64,000 nt of DNA from Pieris napi (taxonomy: Eukaryota > Arthropoda > Insecta > Lepidoptera > Pieridae): NCBI RefSeq assembly GCF_905475465.1, contig NC_062241.1:7936001-8000000 (forward strand), written 5' to 3'. Made by a program: the position numbers and the translations under genes. Shown here one piece after another: positions 36,421 to 47,100 of the stretch; the first letter of the stretch is position 1; each line of letters begins with the position of its first letter. The notes beneath the pieces were generated by a model. The model had not been told where the DNA came from. It worked only from the letters and a program-made list of their open reading frames with translations, and did not search any database.

Positions 36421-36830
36421 CAGCGTTGCCAGATTTTTTATTGTCAAGGCGGGATTTTGGAACTTTTTCAGTTAAAAAAGTGGGAATCTCTCGTCAATAG
36501 CGGGACATAGTAACTAAAGGTGATATTTTAAATCAGAGTTACCCTATCGTTAAACACTTGTCTTCTTAATAAAAATAAAAAAATAAACAAAACAAAACTA
36601 AACCAAAAAAAGTATTCATATCATTAGACAAATGGCGTTTCAAATAATTGTCAGAAATCTGAGGAATGAGTATATGATATACCTGGTATCTTTTTTTGGT
36701 AGCTGTTAAAAGAGCTGGTGCAATTTCTGAGCATGGCAGTGGTGTCTTGAGTAACCCCAAAAAGCGGGAAAAATGTCCCGCGCGGGGCATTTCATGTTCA
36801 TTAAAAAATCGGGACGTATGGCAACGCTGG
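36421..36830. mobile_element. Small non-autonomous hAT-like element inside the larger hAT
   Basis: The ends CAGCGTTGCCA and TGGCAACGCTG are 11-bp inverted repeats of hAT type. Flanks AGATCTGC and GTATCTAC match at five of eight positions, suggesting a decayed 8-bp duplication. The interior has GCGGGA/TCCCGC motifs. The minus and plus ORFs over it are chance. Confidence 0.65.
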
Positions 36831-37335
36831 TATCTACCTATAATAATATATTATGCTTGTTTATGTCTAATGTGCAGATTTTACGTTAGTACTCGTAGGT
36901 TGGTATGTGCTTAAAATTATAGCCAACAAAATTATATAAACATTATGTAGGTAGCTACTTATGTTTCAAAGTTTATATTATTCTTCTATTCAGAAAAATT
37001 TAAAACTAACAAGCTAGCGAGTCGAGTAGGTCTAGTAACAGTTTCTACGGCAGCCAATGTTATGGTACAGACGCCAGCACATTGAGCTCCTACAATCTGT
37101 CAAATTTCTTTAACAGATTTTCAACTTTATCGCTAGAGTATTAAGGTTCAAGGTTAATTGGGAAAATGTGACGTTCTGCGAATAAACTGTTGGTCGGTCG
37201 GTGTATTATATACCTAATTATTTGATAATTTACCGACAAAGACGCCGCGGTTTGCAACAAGTGTATCACAGCATTTGACACTGTTTGAGCGCCGCATTTG
37301 CCGACAAAGAGTACGGACAGAGGCACACAAAATTG

Positions 37336-37830
37336 TTACCTATTTTGGTAGGGTTGGTATAGGGGGATAAAATTAAATGTCTCAGCAGTAGGTAGGTATA
37401 AATTGAATGCTCTGAGTTTCTTGTACAAATACATTCTCACACTGGCTGTCCGGCGAGATCATAATTAATAACTAAGTAGGTATTGCATCTATTGAATTTC
37501 GAATATTTTAATTTCGAAATAATCATTGTTAATATCGGTAAATGATAGATAGTGAGTGATATACCTAGGTACTAAAATGTGAGCAGCAAGATTGAAAATT
37601 GTATATGCCATGTCAGTGCTTTCCATAAGTTTATTTTAAAAAAAGCTGTTAAGTAAGATTTAGAGTTCACTATTACACACAACAAATTATGAAAAATATA
37701 TTTAGACTGAGTACTTAGGGAATTAGTAGAAAAAATATTCTATCGTAGATACCTAGTTAAAACGTTGTGTTTACTTAATTTTATTTTTCTGTGCTAATGC
37801 CAGCATTGACAACCCTACCAAAATAGGTAA
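37336..37830. repeat. Element bounded by perfect 21-bp inverted repeats
   Basis: TTACCTATTTTGGTAGGGTT(G) at 37336-37356 is repeated inverted at 37810-37830. The ~450-bp interior is non-coding. Probably a small DNA transposon nested in the hAT 5' region. The family and target duplication were not determined. Confidence 0.6.
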
Positions 37831-38437
37831 AAATTTAGTCCGCCTTAGTCCTAGACTTTGTGTTGCCGCCGTCGCGTCGCTTTCATGTCAAAGGTCGCCG
37901 CCACTGCCCATGTTCCAAAGAATAAAATAGGTTTCCGGGTGCTCAGAACGGACGCCAATAGATTATGTTGTCCTCGCAAGGAAGATTGTAGTCGTAAGCA
38001 TATTATAAAAAAAATTGTAATAACAATATACCTAGTTTATATTATTATTATACCTTTTTAAAGGACATTGCACTGCAAATTTGGAAGTGGGTTAATTTAA
38101 ACAAACTTGAAACGTGGAAAAACTCCAAATATGAGTGACGTCGTGGGTTTTGTTTTAAAATCACACACTTACAAAAATCGAGATTTAAAGTGTCGGTTTA
38201 TCAACTTCTATCGTACCTACATGACGTGAGGCATGACCTAACGGAACATGCCTAGTTCCAATAAAAAAGGAACGTGATAAACAATATTATTTGCATTTAT
38301 TATCTGCACTATATTTTTGCGTAGGCACAAAACCTATCTGATTCTGATTCTGATACTTCTGTTTTTTAATCTTTCAAAGATTTATTCTATCTATCAAAGA
38401 ACGCCGCATTTTTCTTTGTCGGTCTTCGGCTTGTGCT

Positions 38438-38469
38438 TATAAATATGAGTTTTTAAATAATTTTCAGTC
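38438..38469 (+). promoter_or_regulatory. TATA plus arthropod Initiator for the hAT transposase
   Basis: TATAAATA at 38438-38445 lies 28 bases upstream of the A of TCAGTC (38464-38469), which matches the arthropod Initiator TCAGTY. AGTCT follows at +28 to +32, one mismatch from a downstream promoter element. The first ATG of the transposase lies about 115 bp downstream. The spacing is right for a core promoter; use has not been shown. Confidence 0.6.
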
Positions 38470-38580
38470 ATTTCCAATTGAGTTCCGCTTCGAGTCTATC
38501 TTATTTATTGTTCTCGCCGATTTACCTAGCTAGATACTCTAAATCCTTATTACTTTCGGAGTGAATGTTTACAATTTGAC

Positions 38581-41500
38581 ATGAGTGACGAAGATTCAAA
38601 TAGCTCTAGTCGGAGTAGTGAGAGTTGCAGAATTAGATCTAAAAGACTTAAAAGCAAATATGACGAGTTTTTCGAAATAACTCATGCGTCCCAAATTGGT
38701 ATGTGTAAATTGTGCCAACATAAGAAAGTCGAAATAAAAATGAAAAACAGAAACACTTCAGGCTTAAGAAAGCATCTAGTATCTTTTCACGGGAAGGAAT
38801 CGCAAATATTTGTTCCTGTAAGAAAACCAACATTAAGTCAAAGTCAAAGTGGAGATATCACAAGGTTTTTAACAACCACTGCAATAAGTAGACAGGTAAG
38901 AAAAAAATATGTTACGTAAATACTAGGTACCCAATTAATAATTACAGTAATTTCCAGAGTAAAGTACCTAGCTGTTTCTCGTAGGTACTTTATTTTTGTA
39001 AATTTATGAAAAAAAAAACAATGCAAATTAGGGTGTTTCATAAATACCTACTTTACTTTTTATAGTTTAAATTTTTTTTTTATAAATTATTTAGTAGTAC
39101 GTAGTCCTCAGCGTGGCAATTATGGGCAACTACACCCCGAATGGGAAGCCTTTGTCCAGCAGTGGACGTTCTAGTAGTTCGTAGTTATTAAATTTTTTTA
39201 CGATTTTAATCTCTATTTCTACAAACGGGTGTTTGTATAGGTATCCTTGTATTACGTGTTACAGAAAGGGTAGGTAGGTATCTGGTTTAGAATCTGCATT
39301 CATTTGAACCGTGAGCTAAATAAAGTACTCTACTTAAGCAGGTACATAGTTACTTAATTACTGAGGCAGCCGCGGCACTACTTAAGTTTATTTTACTACA
39401 AACAAAAAACAATTTCCCAAGCTACAAAACCTACTTCGATTTTGTACTAACTAATATGTGTTCAATTATTTGTTATTTTGTGGCATAAAACTATCAATAT
39501 AATAATAAAAATACCAGAAAAACAAATGTTATACGGAGTTGTTTCTTGGATGAATATATGTCCCCGTAGAGCGAAAATTCATTAAGTCCAAAAAACCTGT
39601 TTTGAGATAATGAGGGTTAAAGTTTTGAAAAATATAAATTGCCATAACTTTAGCATGTCATGCCATATTTTAATGTTTTTAGTTTCATTTTGAAGGAAAT
39701 CAAATTAAGTTAAAATGTTAGCTACCCAAAGTGATGATTAAGTTATTACTGAGAAAACCTAAAAAAAAAACCAATTAGTTATTTGTTCTCTGTAGAATAT
39801 CCGATGTAGTTATGAATTAGTTAATATTTGCCCCTAGTTAGTGATTTTTCACTCAGATCGAGTTTATTTTTATGTTATATGTACTTGATTTGGGTAATTT
39901 ACGACTAACTGGTAGATATACAAAATATACATAATGAAAAAAAACTTAAGAGTTAAAAGACATTTTGTTTTATAATAGTATAAAATCTAACTACTTTTAT
40001 ATAAAAAAAATCTTCTACACTTCCTATGAATTAAAAATGTTAATATAAAAGTAACTTAGGTAATCTTTTATTTTATAAGCTATGTAAGTTTTTGATAAAT
40101 AAAAAAATAGTTAACATGATTTCGTAATTTCTCTTATTTTCTATTAGGACCAAAGAATAGATTTATTTAATTTTCACTTTTTGTAAATCGGAAACTAGGA
40201 TACCTACAAAATTGACGGTTAGACAGTTAAATAGGGGAAAAAACTATAGTTTTATTGGCATTGTTAACTCGATTTGGGCATTTTTCAACCTAATGTGTTT
40301 TCGCTCTACGGGGACGATTATTAATTGATTGACACTATTTGACACCGATCAGCTGACGTAGGTACCTATGTAATGAATGATTTGTGTACGTATAGACTTA
40401 CAAACATTAATAATTATGTAGGTAATTATAGGTATTGAAAAATGTTGCCTTATTGGTTTCTTATCACTTATCACCATAGGAATCCGTGCCTTTGATATGT
40501 ATGTACATTAAGTATATCCTTTCCGTAACACGATTATAATACAGATTATAGGTATACCTAGGATACCTAGATATAGGTACAGACCTATACCTAGGTAATT
40601 TATTCAAATGCGAAGCTAGTTTAGGTATAGTTTAGGTTTTCTAGTACCTATATTATATTTTTATAGATATCATGCTATGTTCATAGTTTTAAATTTTAAT
40701 AGGTACCTATTATTACTATTATTAACACATATTTTAATATTTTATTTCAGTCAGTATCTGAAAACCGAAGTGACAACTTCATGACAGCTACAGTTGATTG
40801 GATTGTAAAAAAATATCTTCCTTTCTCATTTTTCGATGATGAAGATACACAGGAATATTTTCGATCGATATGCCCGAATACGATATTTCCTAAAAGGTCG
40901 ACACTAAGAAGGAAAGTTAAAGAGCGATTTGAAGAACTACAATCGAATGTTAAAAATCGACTACAACAATATTCATGTAAAATGTCATTTACCATTGATG
41001 GATGGACGTCCATTGCTGGTAGGAGTTACTACGGGGTCACAATTCATTTTATAGACAATGACTGGAAGTATCGATCTGTAGTCCTTGATTTTATACCATC
41101 GCGCGGTCGACATACTGGGTTAGATATTGCAACGATTTTCCACGAATGTTTATTGGAATATGGCATAATTAATAAAATACAGGGTATCACGGTGGACAAC
41201 GCAACTGCAAATACCAAATTTATGTGTGAACTTGGCAAACAACTGCTGCATTTTGATTCAGACAATCAACATTTCCGGTGCTTTGCTCACATTTTGAACC
41301 TTGGTGTACAAGATTTACTAAAGACCTTAGCTTTACACATTGAAACTGACAATAAAGAACAAGAACAGCAGTATGAAGACTATGAAGACGAAACTGAGGA
41401 AGATGAAGAATATGTGCCAAATATTGCTGACTCACGTACAGGTATTACAAAATTACGCAGTATTTCCAGTAAAATAAAAAGAAGCGAGATATTGAAGAGG

Positions 41501-42484
41501 AAGTTCCAGTCTGCTTGTGAAGCAGTTGGCGTGCCATCAAATCTCAATCCTATACTCGACTGTCCAACAAGATGGAATTCCACACATGATATGATTGGAT
41601 TTGGTTTAAAAGTGAGACCTGGCATTAACATATTATGCGTTTCAGTAACCGAATTGAATGATTTTCAAATCACAGAAACGGAATGGCAAATACTCGAAAA
41701 AATACATAAGTTTTTAATAAACTTTAAACTTTTATCAACGAAACTTGGTGGAGAAAAATATGTTACATTACCGCTAGTCATTGTATCATTCAATCTATTG
41801 CTTGATAAAATTGAATCAATGGTAAAACAATTAGATGAGAAACCAAATCGAACTGAAGTGGATGAAAGGCTCATTTTAGGTTTCCAAGCAGCCCGAGATA
41901 AAATGCTTAAACATTATAAGAAGAGCAACTGGATTTACTGTACCACTTTAATTTTAGACCCAAGGCACAAAGCTCAGACTTTTGATATTACATTATGGGG
42001 GCAGCAAATTAAAACAGAAAGCCTGCACAAATTTAATGAACTTTATAAAGAATATAAAAGTCTACACGTACAGCAACACTCGGTGTCTAAATCTCCAGAA
42101 TTACCAAGAAATGAAAACAAAGTATGTGAGGATGAGGAATATGAAGATGTAATAGACTTTGAGAAACTGTATGCATGTCCCTCTACGTCGTCATCTGGAT
42201 CTTGTCTTCAAGGCTTAGTTTCTGACGAGTTGGAGGAGTATCTAAGTAAACCGAGAGCCGCCAGCTCGGAAGACATTTTAGAGTGGTGGAGGACGCATGA
42301 GACGGAATATCCGATTTTATCCAAGATGGCTCGTGATTTTCTTTCGATACCTGCAACTTCAGTACCTGCTGAGAGATTATTTTCTAAAGCATCGCTAGTA
42401 ATTAGAAAACATAGAAATAGATTAAGTGATGAATCAGCGAGGTGGTTACTTTGTATTAATTCTTGGTCAAAAGAATTAATATAA
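38581..42484 (+). CDS. hAT-family transposase with BED zinc finger, two exons
   Basis: Exon 1 is 38581-38895 (105 codons) and ends at CAG|GTAAG. Exon 2 starts at 40751 after TTATTTCAG, and the frame continues in phase 0 to the stop at 42482-42484, giving a predicted 682 aa. The intron (38896-40750) is 1855 bp. Exon 1 encodes a BED-type zinc finger (CKLC near residues 42-45, then HLVSFH near 67-72) that should bind the element ends. Exon 2 carries the RNase H-like core: TIDGWTS (Asp188), TVDNATAN (Asp254) and CFAH (Cys282/His285). The insertion domain includes an acidic EDYEDETEEDEEY stretch. The C-terminus is a canonical hAT dimerisation domain (residues about 600-680: EWWRTH, PATSVPAERLFSKA, NRLSDES). 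I see no stop or frameshift, so it could be functional. The open frame starting at 40781 is only exon 2. Confidence 0.9.
39103..39175 (+). mobile_element. Lepidopteran LINE-type 3' fragment in the hAT intron
   Basis: Contains GCGTGGCAATTATGGGCAAC and GGAAGCCTTTGTCCAGCAGT followed by GGACGTT, a tail common in lepidopteran intergenic DNA and attributed to non-LTR elements. Short and without coding capacity. Confidence 0.45.
39560..40315. mobile_element. 756-bp TIR transposon inside the transposase intron
   Basis: A perfect 18-bp inverted repeat, GTCCCCGTAGAGCGAAAA and its complement, bounds an AT-rich non-coding interior. Flanking octamers GAATATAT and GATTATTA are only partly alike, so the target duplication is uncertain. 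It lies wholly inside the intron and leaves the splice sites intact. Confidence 0.7.
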
Positions 42485-42788
42485 AGTAACCAATTTTTTT
42501 TAATTCGAAAACAACCATATTCATATTTAGTTTTAGCCACACAACAAAAACCTCTCGGGGTTTATATCTGCATGTTGGCGAGCCGTTCATATCATTTCTT
42601 TACCAATTTATAGGTAGATACAATAATACATAGGTATTTACATAGGTACATTAGGAGAATTTTTGTGTAAGGAAACGCTTTGACTTGTACTTATAACTTT
42701 TTGAACTCGTTTTGTATAACGTTTGCAAGTCTAATGGAAGTTAATTATGTCGATGCTATTCTGTACTGTACTGCAATTTTTTTATTTA

Positions 42789-42794
42789 AATAAA
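42789..42794 (+). terminator. Candidate polyadenylation signal of the hAT transposase
   Basis: AATAAA about 305 bases after the stop codon, the first canonical hexamer downstream. Further AAATAAAT runs at 42912-42935 could also serve. Confidence 0.4.
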
Positions 42795-43251
42795 TGTTAA
42801 ATTGCATAGATTGTCTTTATTCTACAACTCTTCCATCCCATTCCATTAAACAAATTAATTATTATTAGTTAGTAAATCATCGCTGAAGACAATAGTCTTT
42901 ACTAAATAATTAAATAAATTTACTAAATAAATAAAACTAATTTAAACTAACGTGTTCAATAAATAGCAATAGGCTAATAGGTATTTGTAAGTCTCGCAAG
43001 ACTTGCAAGACTCTTGCTGCAAGACCAATACCAAGACCAAGACTGAGAGCGCAATACCAAGACCAAGATCAAGACCAGGTGTATTGTCGCAAGACAATAC
43101 CAAGACTGGGCTAAGTCTCGTCTTGGTCTTGCATTTGGGCAACACTAATTTTTAACAATGTTCCGGACCGCAGAGCAGGTTGCAAAATTTTATAGTTTGT
43201 TTTAATACCACTCCCGACCTTACATCAAAATTTGAAAACTTTTGGAATTAT

Positions 43252-43768
43252 AATGAATTAATTGTCTTGACTGACTGGACTAGTATTAAAACAACAGCAT
43301 AAATTTAACAAAATATTTCCGCAAATATTCAAATATCGAATCACCAAAATGGTCAAGCCGAGCCCAATTAAATCGAAAGTGGACTCATATTACATTGCAT
43401 CATTAGCATGCATAATTTTTCAACAGTCCTGCATGCATGCATAAATTATTCATGGTGCCGATTGTTGCACTGCGACAGAACTATGCAAACGAATGCCTGA
43501 TACGAAATAAAAGCTTTTAAAACGGATACTCGATGTGCAATTCATAAATCATGGCGCTGTACCGATTTACATTTCAATTTCAATAAGGAATCGCCATCAG
43601 TTTGTAATTCATATTATGTAAATAACAATATTATGCATGTTACTTGGTTAGTTCGGTTGCACTAGTAAAAAATTAAACACTTGAATCCAACCACTTGAGT
43701 CTACTTATCACAGAACAGTCCTATAACCTTATGAAGACGACCTTGTTATAAGATATATGACGGATTCA
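43252..43768. other. Possible conserved non-coding element
   Basis: No ORF. The block 43370-43630 is compositionally complex and rich in ATTCAT, GCATAAATTATTCATGG, TGCATGCATGCAT and ATGCAAAC motifs, resembling clustered homeodomain/POU sites in regulatory DNA. This is a judgement by eye. Confidence 0.4.
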
Positions 43769-44020
43769 GACGGCTCATTGGTCTAGTGGTTAGTACCCCT
43801 GACTGGGAATCCATGGGTCCCGGGTTCGATCCCCGGCTGAGACAAACATCGATGTGATGAGCATTTGGTGTTGTGCTTAGGTCTTGGGTGTTTAAATATG
43901 TATTTATCTATCTATAATATGTATGTATATCCGTTGCCTAGTCCTCATAACACAAGCTTCACCAGCTTAGCTTGGGACTAGGTCAATTGGTGTGAATTGT
44001 CCAATCATAAAAAAAAAGAA
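43769..44020 (+). mobile_element. tRNA-derived SINE, family B, copy 1
   Basis: The tRNA-like head has TGGTCTAGTGG (A box) and GGTTCGATCCC (B box, intact). It is followed by a family-specific body (ACATCGATGTGATGAGCATT, TATGTATATCCGTTGCCTAG) and GGTCAATTGGTGTGAATTGT before an A-rich tail. Clearly distinct from family A. The other copy is at 59114. Confidence 0.9.
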
Positions 44021-45862
44021 ATGTTAGAGACGTTCATGTGAAGGTTTTACTGCCAAAAAAAAACGATCTAATTTATCGTTACAAGCAAAATAATTATAGT
44101 TCGTTATTAAAACAAATGAAAACTGACTTAATTTTCAATTGATGAATCTTTGATTCAGATTAAGACAGGAAGTAACGGAAACCGTACAATTAAATCGCTT
44201 AGGAAATCAGTATGGTTATTAAATATGCGTCCCTCCGAACGATAGTAGCCATGTTTGATTTTGAATTGTTACTTCCGTTGCGATTTGAACACTAAGAATT
44301 ATTGCCACTAACAGCTTCGAATTCCGAAAAGCAATTTAATCGGAACCCTCTAAGATATTTCAATCTCTTGCTAAGGCGAAAACACACGAAATATATATAT
44401 GTATTTGATAGAACCAGTAGTGGTGGAGGGATGGATATTATTGCGGTATGAAAATAATAAATATTTAAAATTATTTTTTTAAGTTATTGTACTGTATTCC
44501 GTTTTCGGTAAAAAAAAATATATTTGGTATTAAACTTAAATCAACTACAAATTCTAATTGACATATTATGAGATGATTATGATTTTATGATTAGTAAATA
44601 AATTATTATGACATTTATTTACTAATCATGGCAAACACCGTATTGTTATATGTCCTCTAGATTGTCTCCCTCTCTCTCAATCAAATTATTTTGTTTATCT
44701 GTCACTCTACGAGTTTTTATATCACATACTATTATAATAATGTTCATCAGAACTATCTTATATTTAAGGTATTAATTTAATGTGCACGGCTCTTATATAC
44801 GAACGTTAACTAAACTAACATTATCTCATATCGCTAATTACTATCGATACTATAGAGCTTGGTAAATTAAATTCTGAATATTAATTGGACTCGGATGTTT
44901 GCAATAAACATAGAAAATACAGCCATTCAAACACTCATTACACGATAATACATACTATTAAAACAAAATATAACCATAATTTATTATTTATATTTTATTT
45001 TATTTTATTAATTCTTCTGAATGAAGAATGAGTCTAATAAAAAGAAAATTATAGAAAACCATGATTGCGGAGGCTGTATTTTCAATGGCTGCTAATGAAG
45101 GTAACGGAACCTTCCCACATTTGATTCAATTACACTATCATTCTGGCATTGATACATGCATTTTTAGAGGTCGTTGACCTCACTATTGTTTATTCAGTTG
45201 CAATATGATGTTTTTCAATACATTATCTTACGTAAACATTTCTTAGTTAGGTATTATTATGTATTTTATTTATCAACCAATTAATTCTGCATAATTTTCT
45301 TTTTTATGTCTTGATGAATAAGTCTCCTACTAAAGTATTTAACATAACACAAGCTATATTAGAAATAAACACAAAAATACATTATAATATAGTAATTAGG
45401 TTAAAGAAAAGATAAATATTATTGACAATCAATCGTAAACATCATCTAAAATTGCTTTTTCATTAACACACAGCAAGTAAATATAGGTAGAGTAATATCA
45501 ATTTGCGTATGAACGTTGATTTAATAATCAAAATCACTGCAGCATTCAAAGTGCAATTTCGTTATGGGGGATGATATTGAATCCGTGAAATGTATTTGGC
45601 TATACTCTGGGGATAATACGCCCAACCGAATCAACTTTCCACTCGTATACGTTCATTGTGGAAAAGCCGTTCGGGATTTTCAGAAGCGCTTTATAAGTGG
45701 TGTTATTAAAATGGGCTCTTAGCATTTGTAAAATATAAATCAAATTTTCCAAGATTTATACACATGCTAGGGAGAATGTGTAGGAGAGAAAGTAGTTCTA
45801 CCACAAGCTTAAACAAGAAAACACTAACATTTGACTAAAGATTTGTACGATACCACGTATTG
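44021..45862. other. Non-coding stretch
   Basis: AT-rich without a recognised gene. It contains the hairpin at 44587 and a TTTTA-repeat run at about 44990-45010. A complex block at 45540-45700 may be conserved sequence. Confidence 0.4.
44587..44629. repeat. Perfect 17-bp hairpin
   Basis: ATGATTAGTAAATAAAT and its exact complement are separated by 9 bases (44604-44612). The stem is AT-rich. It could be a small RNA precursor, a transposon scar or chance. Confidence 0.55.
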
Positions 45863-45932
45863 TGCCGGCGTTGCGGATGCCCATGTGCGATGGTTAGCAC
45901 TTTATTTGAAGTTACCCGCCTGCTCTTTTACT
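45863..45932 (+). mobile_element. Diverged LINE 3'-tail fragment
   Basis: GCCGGCGTTGCGGATGCCCA, then GCGATGG, then TTACCCGCCTGCTCTTTT parallels the 3' UTR of lepidopteran LINE tails (GCGGxTGTCCATGGGCG...CCGCCTGCCCGTTT). Short relic. Confidence 0.5.
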
Positions 45933-46155
45933 TCCTGTCCCGATGGAAAAACAGAAATCTAAAGTTTTTACGTAAAATAACGCTGTTAGATTGTTCATAC
46001 AAATTATACCGTTTTTTACTATCGTGTAACCTATTCATAAAACAAAATCTGTCTCTTTTCACCGCGGCATAAACATAATATAACAGAAAGAAATGGATGA
46101 TGTAATTCAAATTGTGCAATAGCAACTTATTTATTTTTGATTAGGTAAGTTTTAT

Positions 46156-46317
46156 GAGCAGTGTTGGCCTAGTGGCTTCAGGTCTCATGCACGGACGGCT
46201 GATAACCTACTTGTCTATAAGAAAAAACAAATGAGCAAGAAATCCAGAAAAAAAAAATCCAGAAAAAAAAAATTCCAGAAATCCGAATGCCAGACCTAAA
46301 AGGTTGTAGCCACTGTT
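46156..46317 (+). mobile_element. SINE, family A, with large internal deletion and short tandem repeats
   Basis: The head GAGCAGTGTTGGCCTAGTGG is intact to GGCTTCAG, then jumps to CGGCTGATAACCTACTTG, so the B box and half the body are missing. In the 3' half, an AATCCAGAAAAAAAA unit is repeated about three times before CCAGACCTAAAAGGTTGTAG. Confidence 0.85.
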
Positions 46318-47064
46318 TTCCTTTTTTTTATCATCATGGGTATTGACTTCTATATAAAACTGTCAACTTGTATACAGAATTAATTATTAAGTAGAAACAT
46401 ACCTAGGTAGGCAGTAGTCGAGGGTTCATTAAAGAGTATACCAATATGAAATTTCAATCAAAGCCCGCGAATAATCCAAACATTATTAAATTGTATGCAT
46501 ATCCCAGTTGTTTAATATCCGACCAGACAATTAGGGTTGTCCAGGGAATAGCCGTCAATCAGATGTGGTTTCGATCCTCACCGGAAGGGTCAGCCCTGGT
46601 ATTCAATATTGGAATTATATGAATGCTTATAAGTATGCTTTGCGGTTTTGGATTACCGGCGAATGTTTCAAAGGGTTGCTTTTGTCAGGTTTCTTTTCAA
46701 TATTGGTATTCTCTTACAAAGCTAAAATAGTTGATATGTAAACTGTAAAATGGCAGCTATTTTAAATTACTATCGCTTCTAGACTAATACAATAGTGCAA
46801 AGTGAGATGCTATTAATAAAGATAAAATATTTAATAGCTTTGTGGTATATGGTTGCTAAAGAAAGACATGGCAACAATGTAATTGTCTTCATAAAATCTT
46901 TCTATTAATTTAATAAATCTTTAAGTAATATTTGAACAGAATTTTTCTAGTGGCCACAGCCGTAAGATTGTGCGTTTAAACTTTGACAAGGCAATGATTT
47001 TCCTTCCTACGTAATTAATACTTGCAACAAGCCTCTCTAAAGTGCAGTAAAATAAAACAGTAAA
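46318..47064. other. Non-coding stretch
   Basis: No gene recognised. Confidence 0.4.
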
Positions 47065-47100
47065 AGCCCGACAGCGTATGTCAGGCACAGAATGTCTGTA
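47065..47100 (+). mobile_element. Tiny SINE body fragment, family A
   Basis: CGACAGCGTATGTCAGGCAC followed by AGAATGTCTG matches the CGACGGCGTGTGTCAGGCAC block of family A with few changes. No other part is visible. Confidence 0.4.

Larger units (their letters stand above)
35911..43147 (+). mobile_element. Complete hAT DNA transposon, 7237 bp
   Basis: The termini are TAGTGTTGCCC and GGGCAACACTA, 11-bp perfect inverted repeats. They are flanked on both sides by the same 8-bp target sequence ATTTTTAA (35903-35910 and 43148-43155), the expected hAT footprint. The subterminal regions (about 35930-36085 and 42985-43135) are dense in CAAGACCAAGAC/TCTTGGTCTTG units, likely transposase-binding sites. 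Between them lies a two-exon transposase with a promoter. Smaller insertions occur at 36421-36830, 37336-37830 and 39560-40315. The perfect target duplication and open transposase suggest recent insertion. Direct TAGGTA/TACCTA hexamers are unusually dense inside it. Confidence 0.93.
35436..43251. mobile_element. Palindromic transposon split by later insertions
   Basis: The left end ATAATTCCAAAAGTTTTCAA and right end TTGAAAACTTTTGGAATTAT are inverted copies, as are the arms further in (TTTTGCAACC and TCCGGAACATTGTTAAAA). Taking out the hAT (35911-43147 plus one 8-bp duplication) and the inner palindrome (35577-35866) leaves about 275 bp with arms of roughly 110 bp. Non-coding long-TIR MITE; superfamily unknown. 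Confidence 0.75.

Noticed and set aside
42942..43145. ORFs at 35873 and 42942 with Leu-Val repeats
   Set aside because: They are translations of the CAAGACCAAGAC subterminal repeats of the hAT element.
43769..44020. tRNA genes at 43769 and 59114
   Set aside because: Both have A and B boxes, but each is followed by the same non-tRNA body and A-rich tail, so they are SINE heads rather than functional tRNAs.
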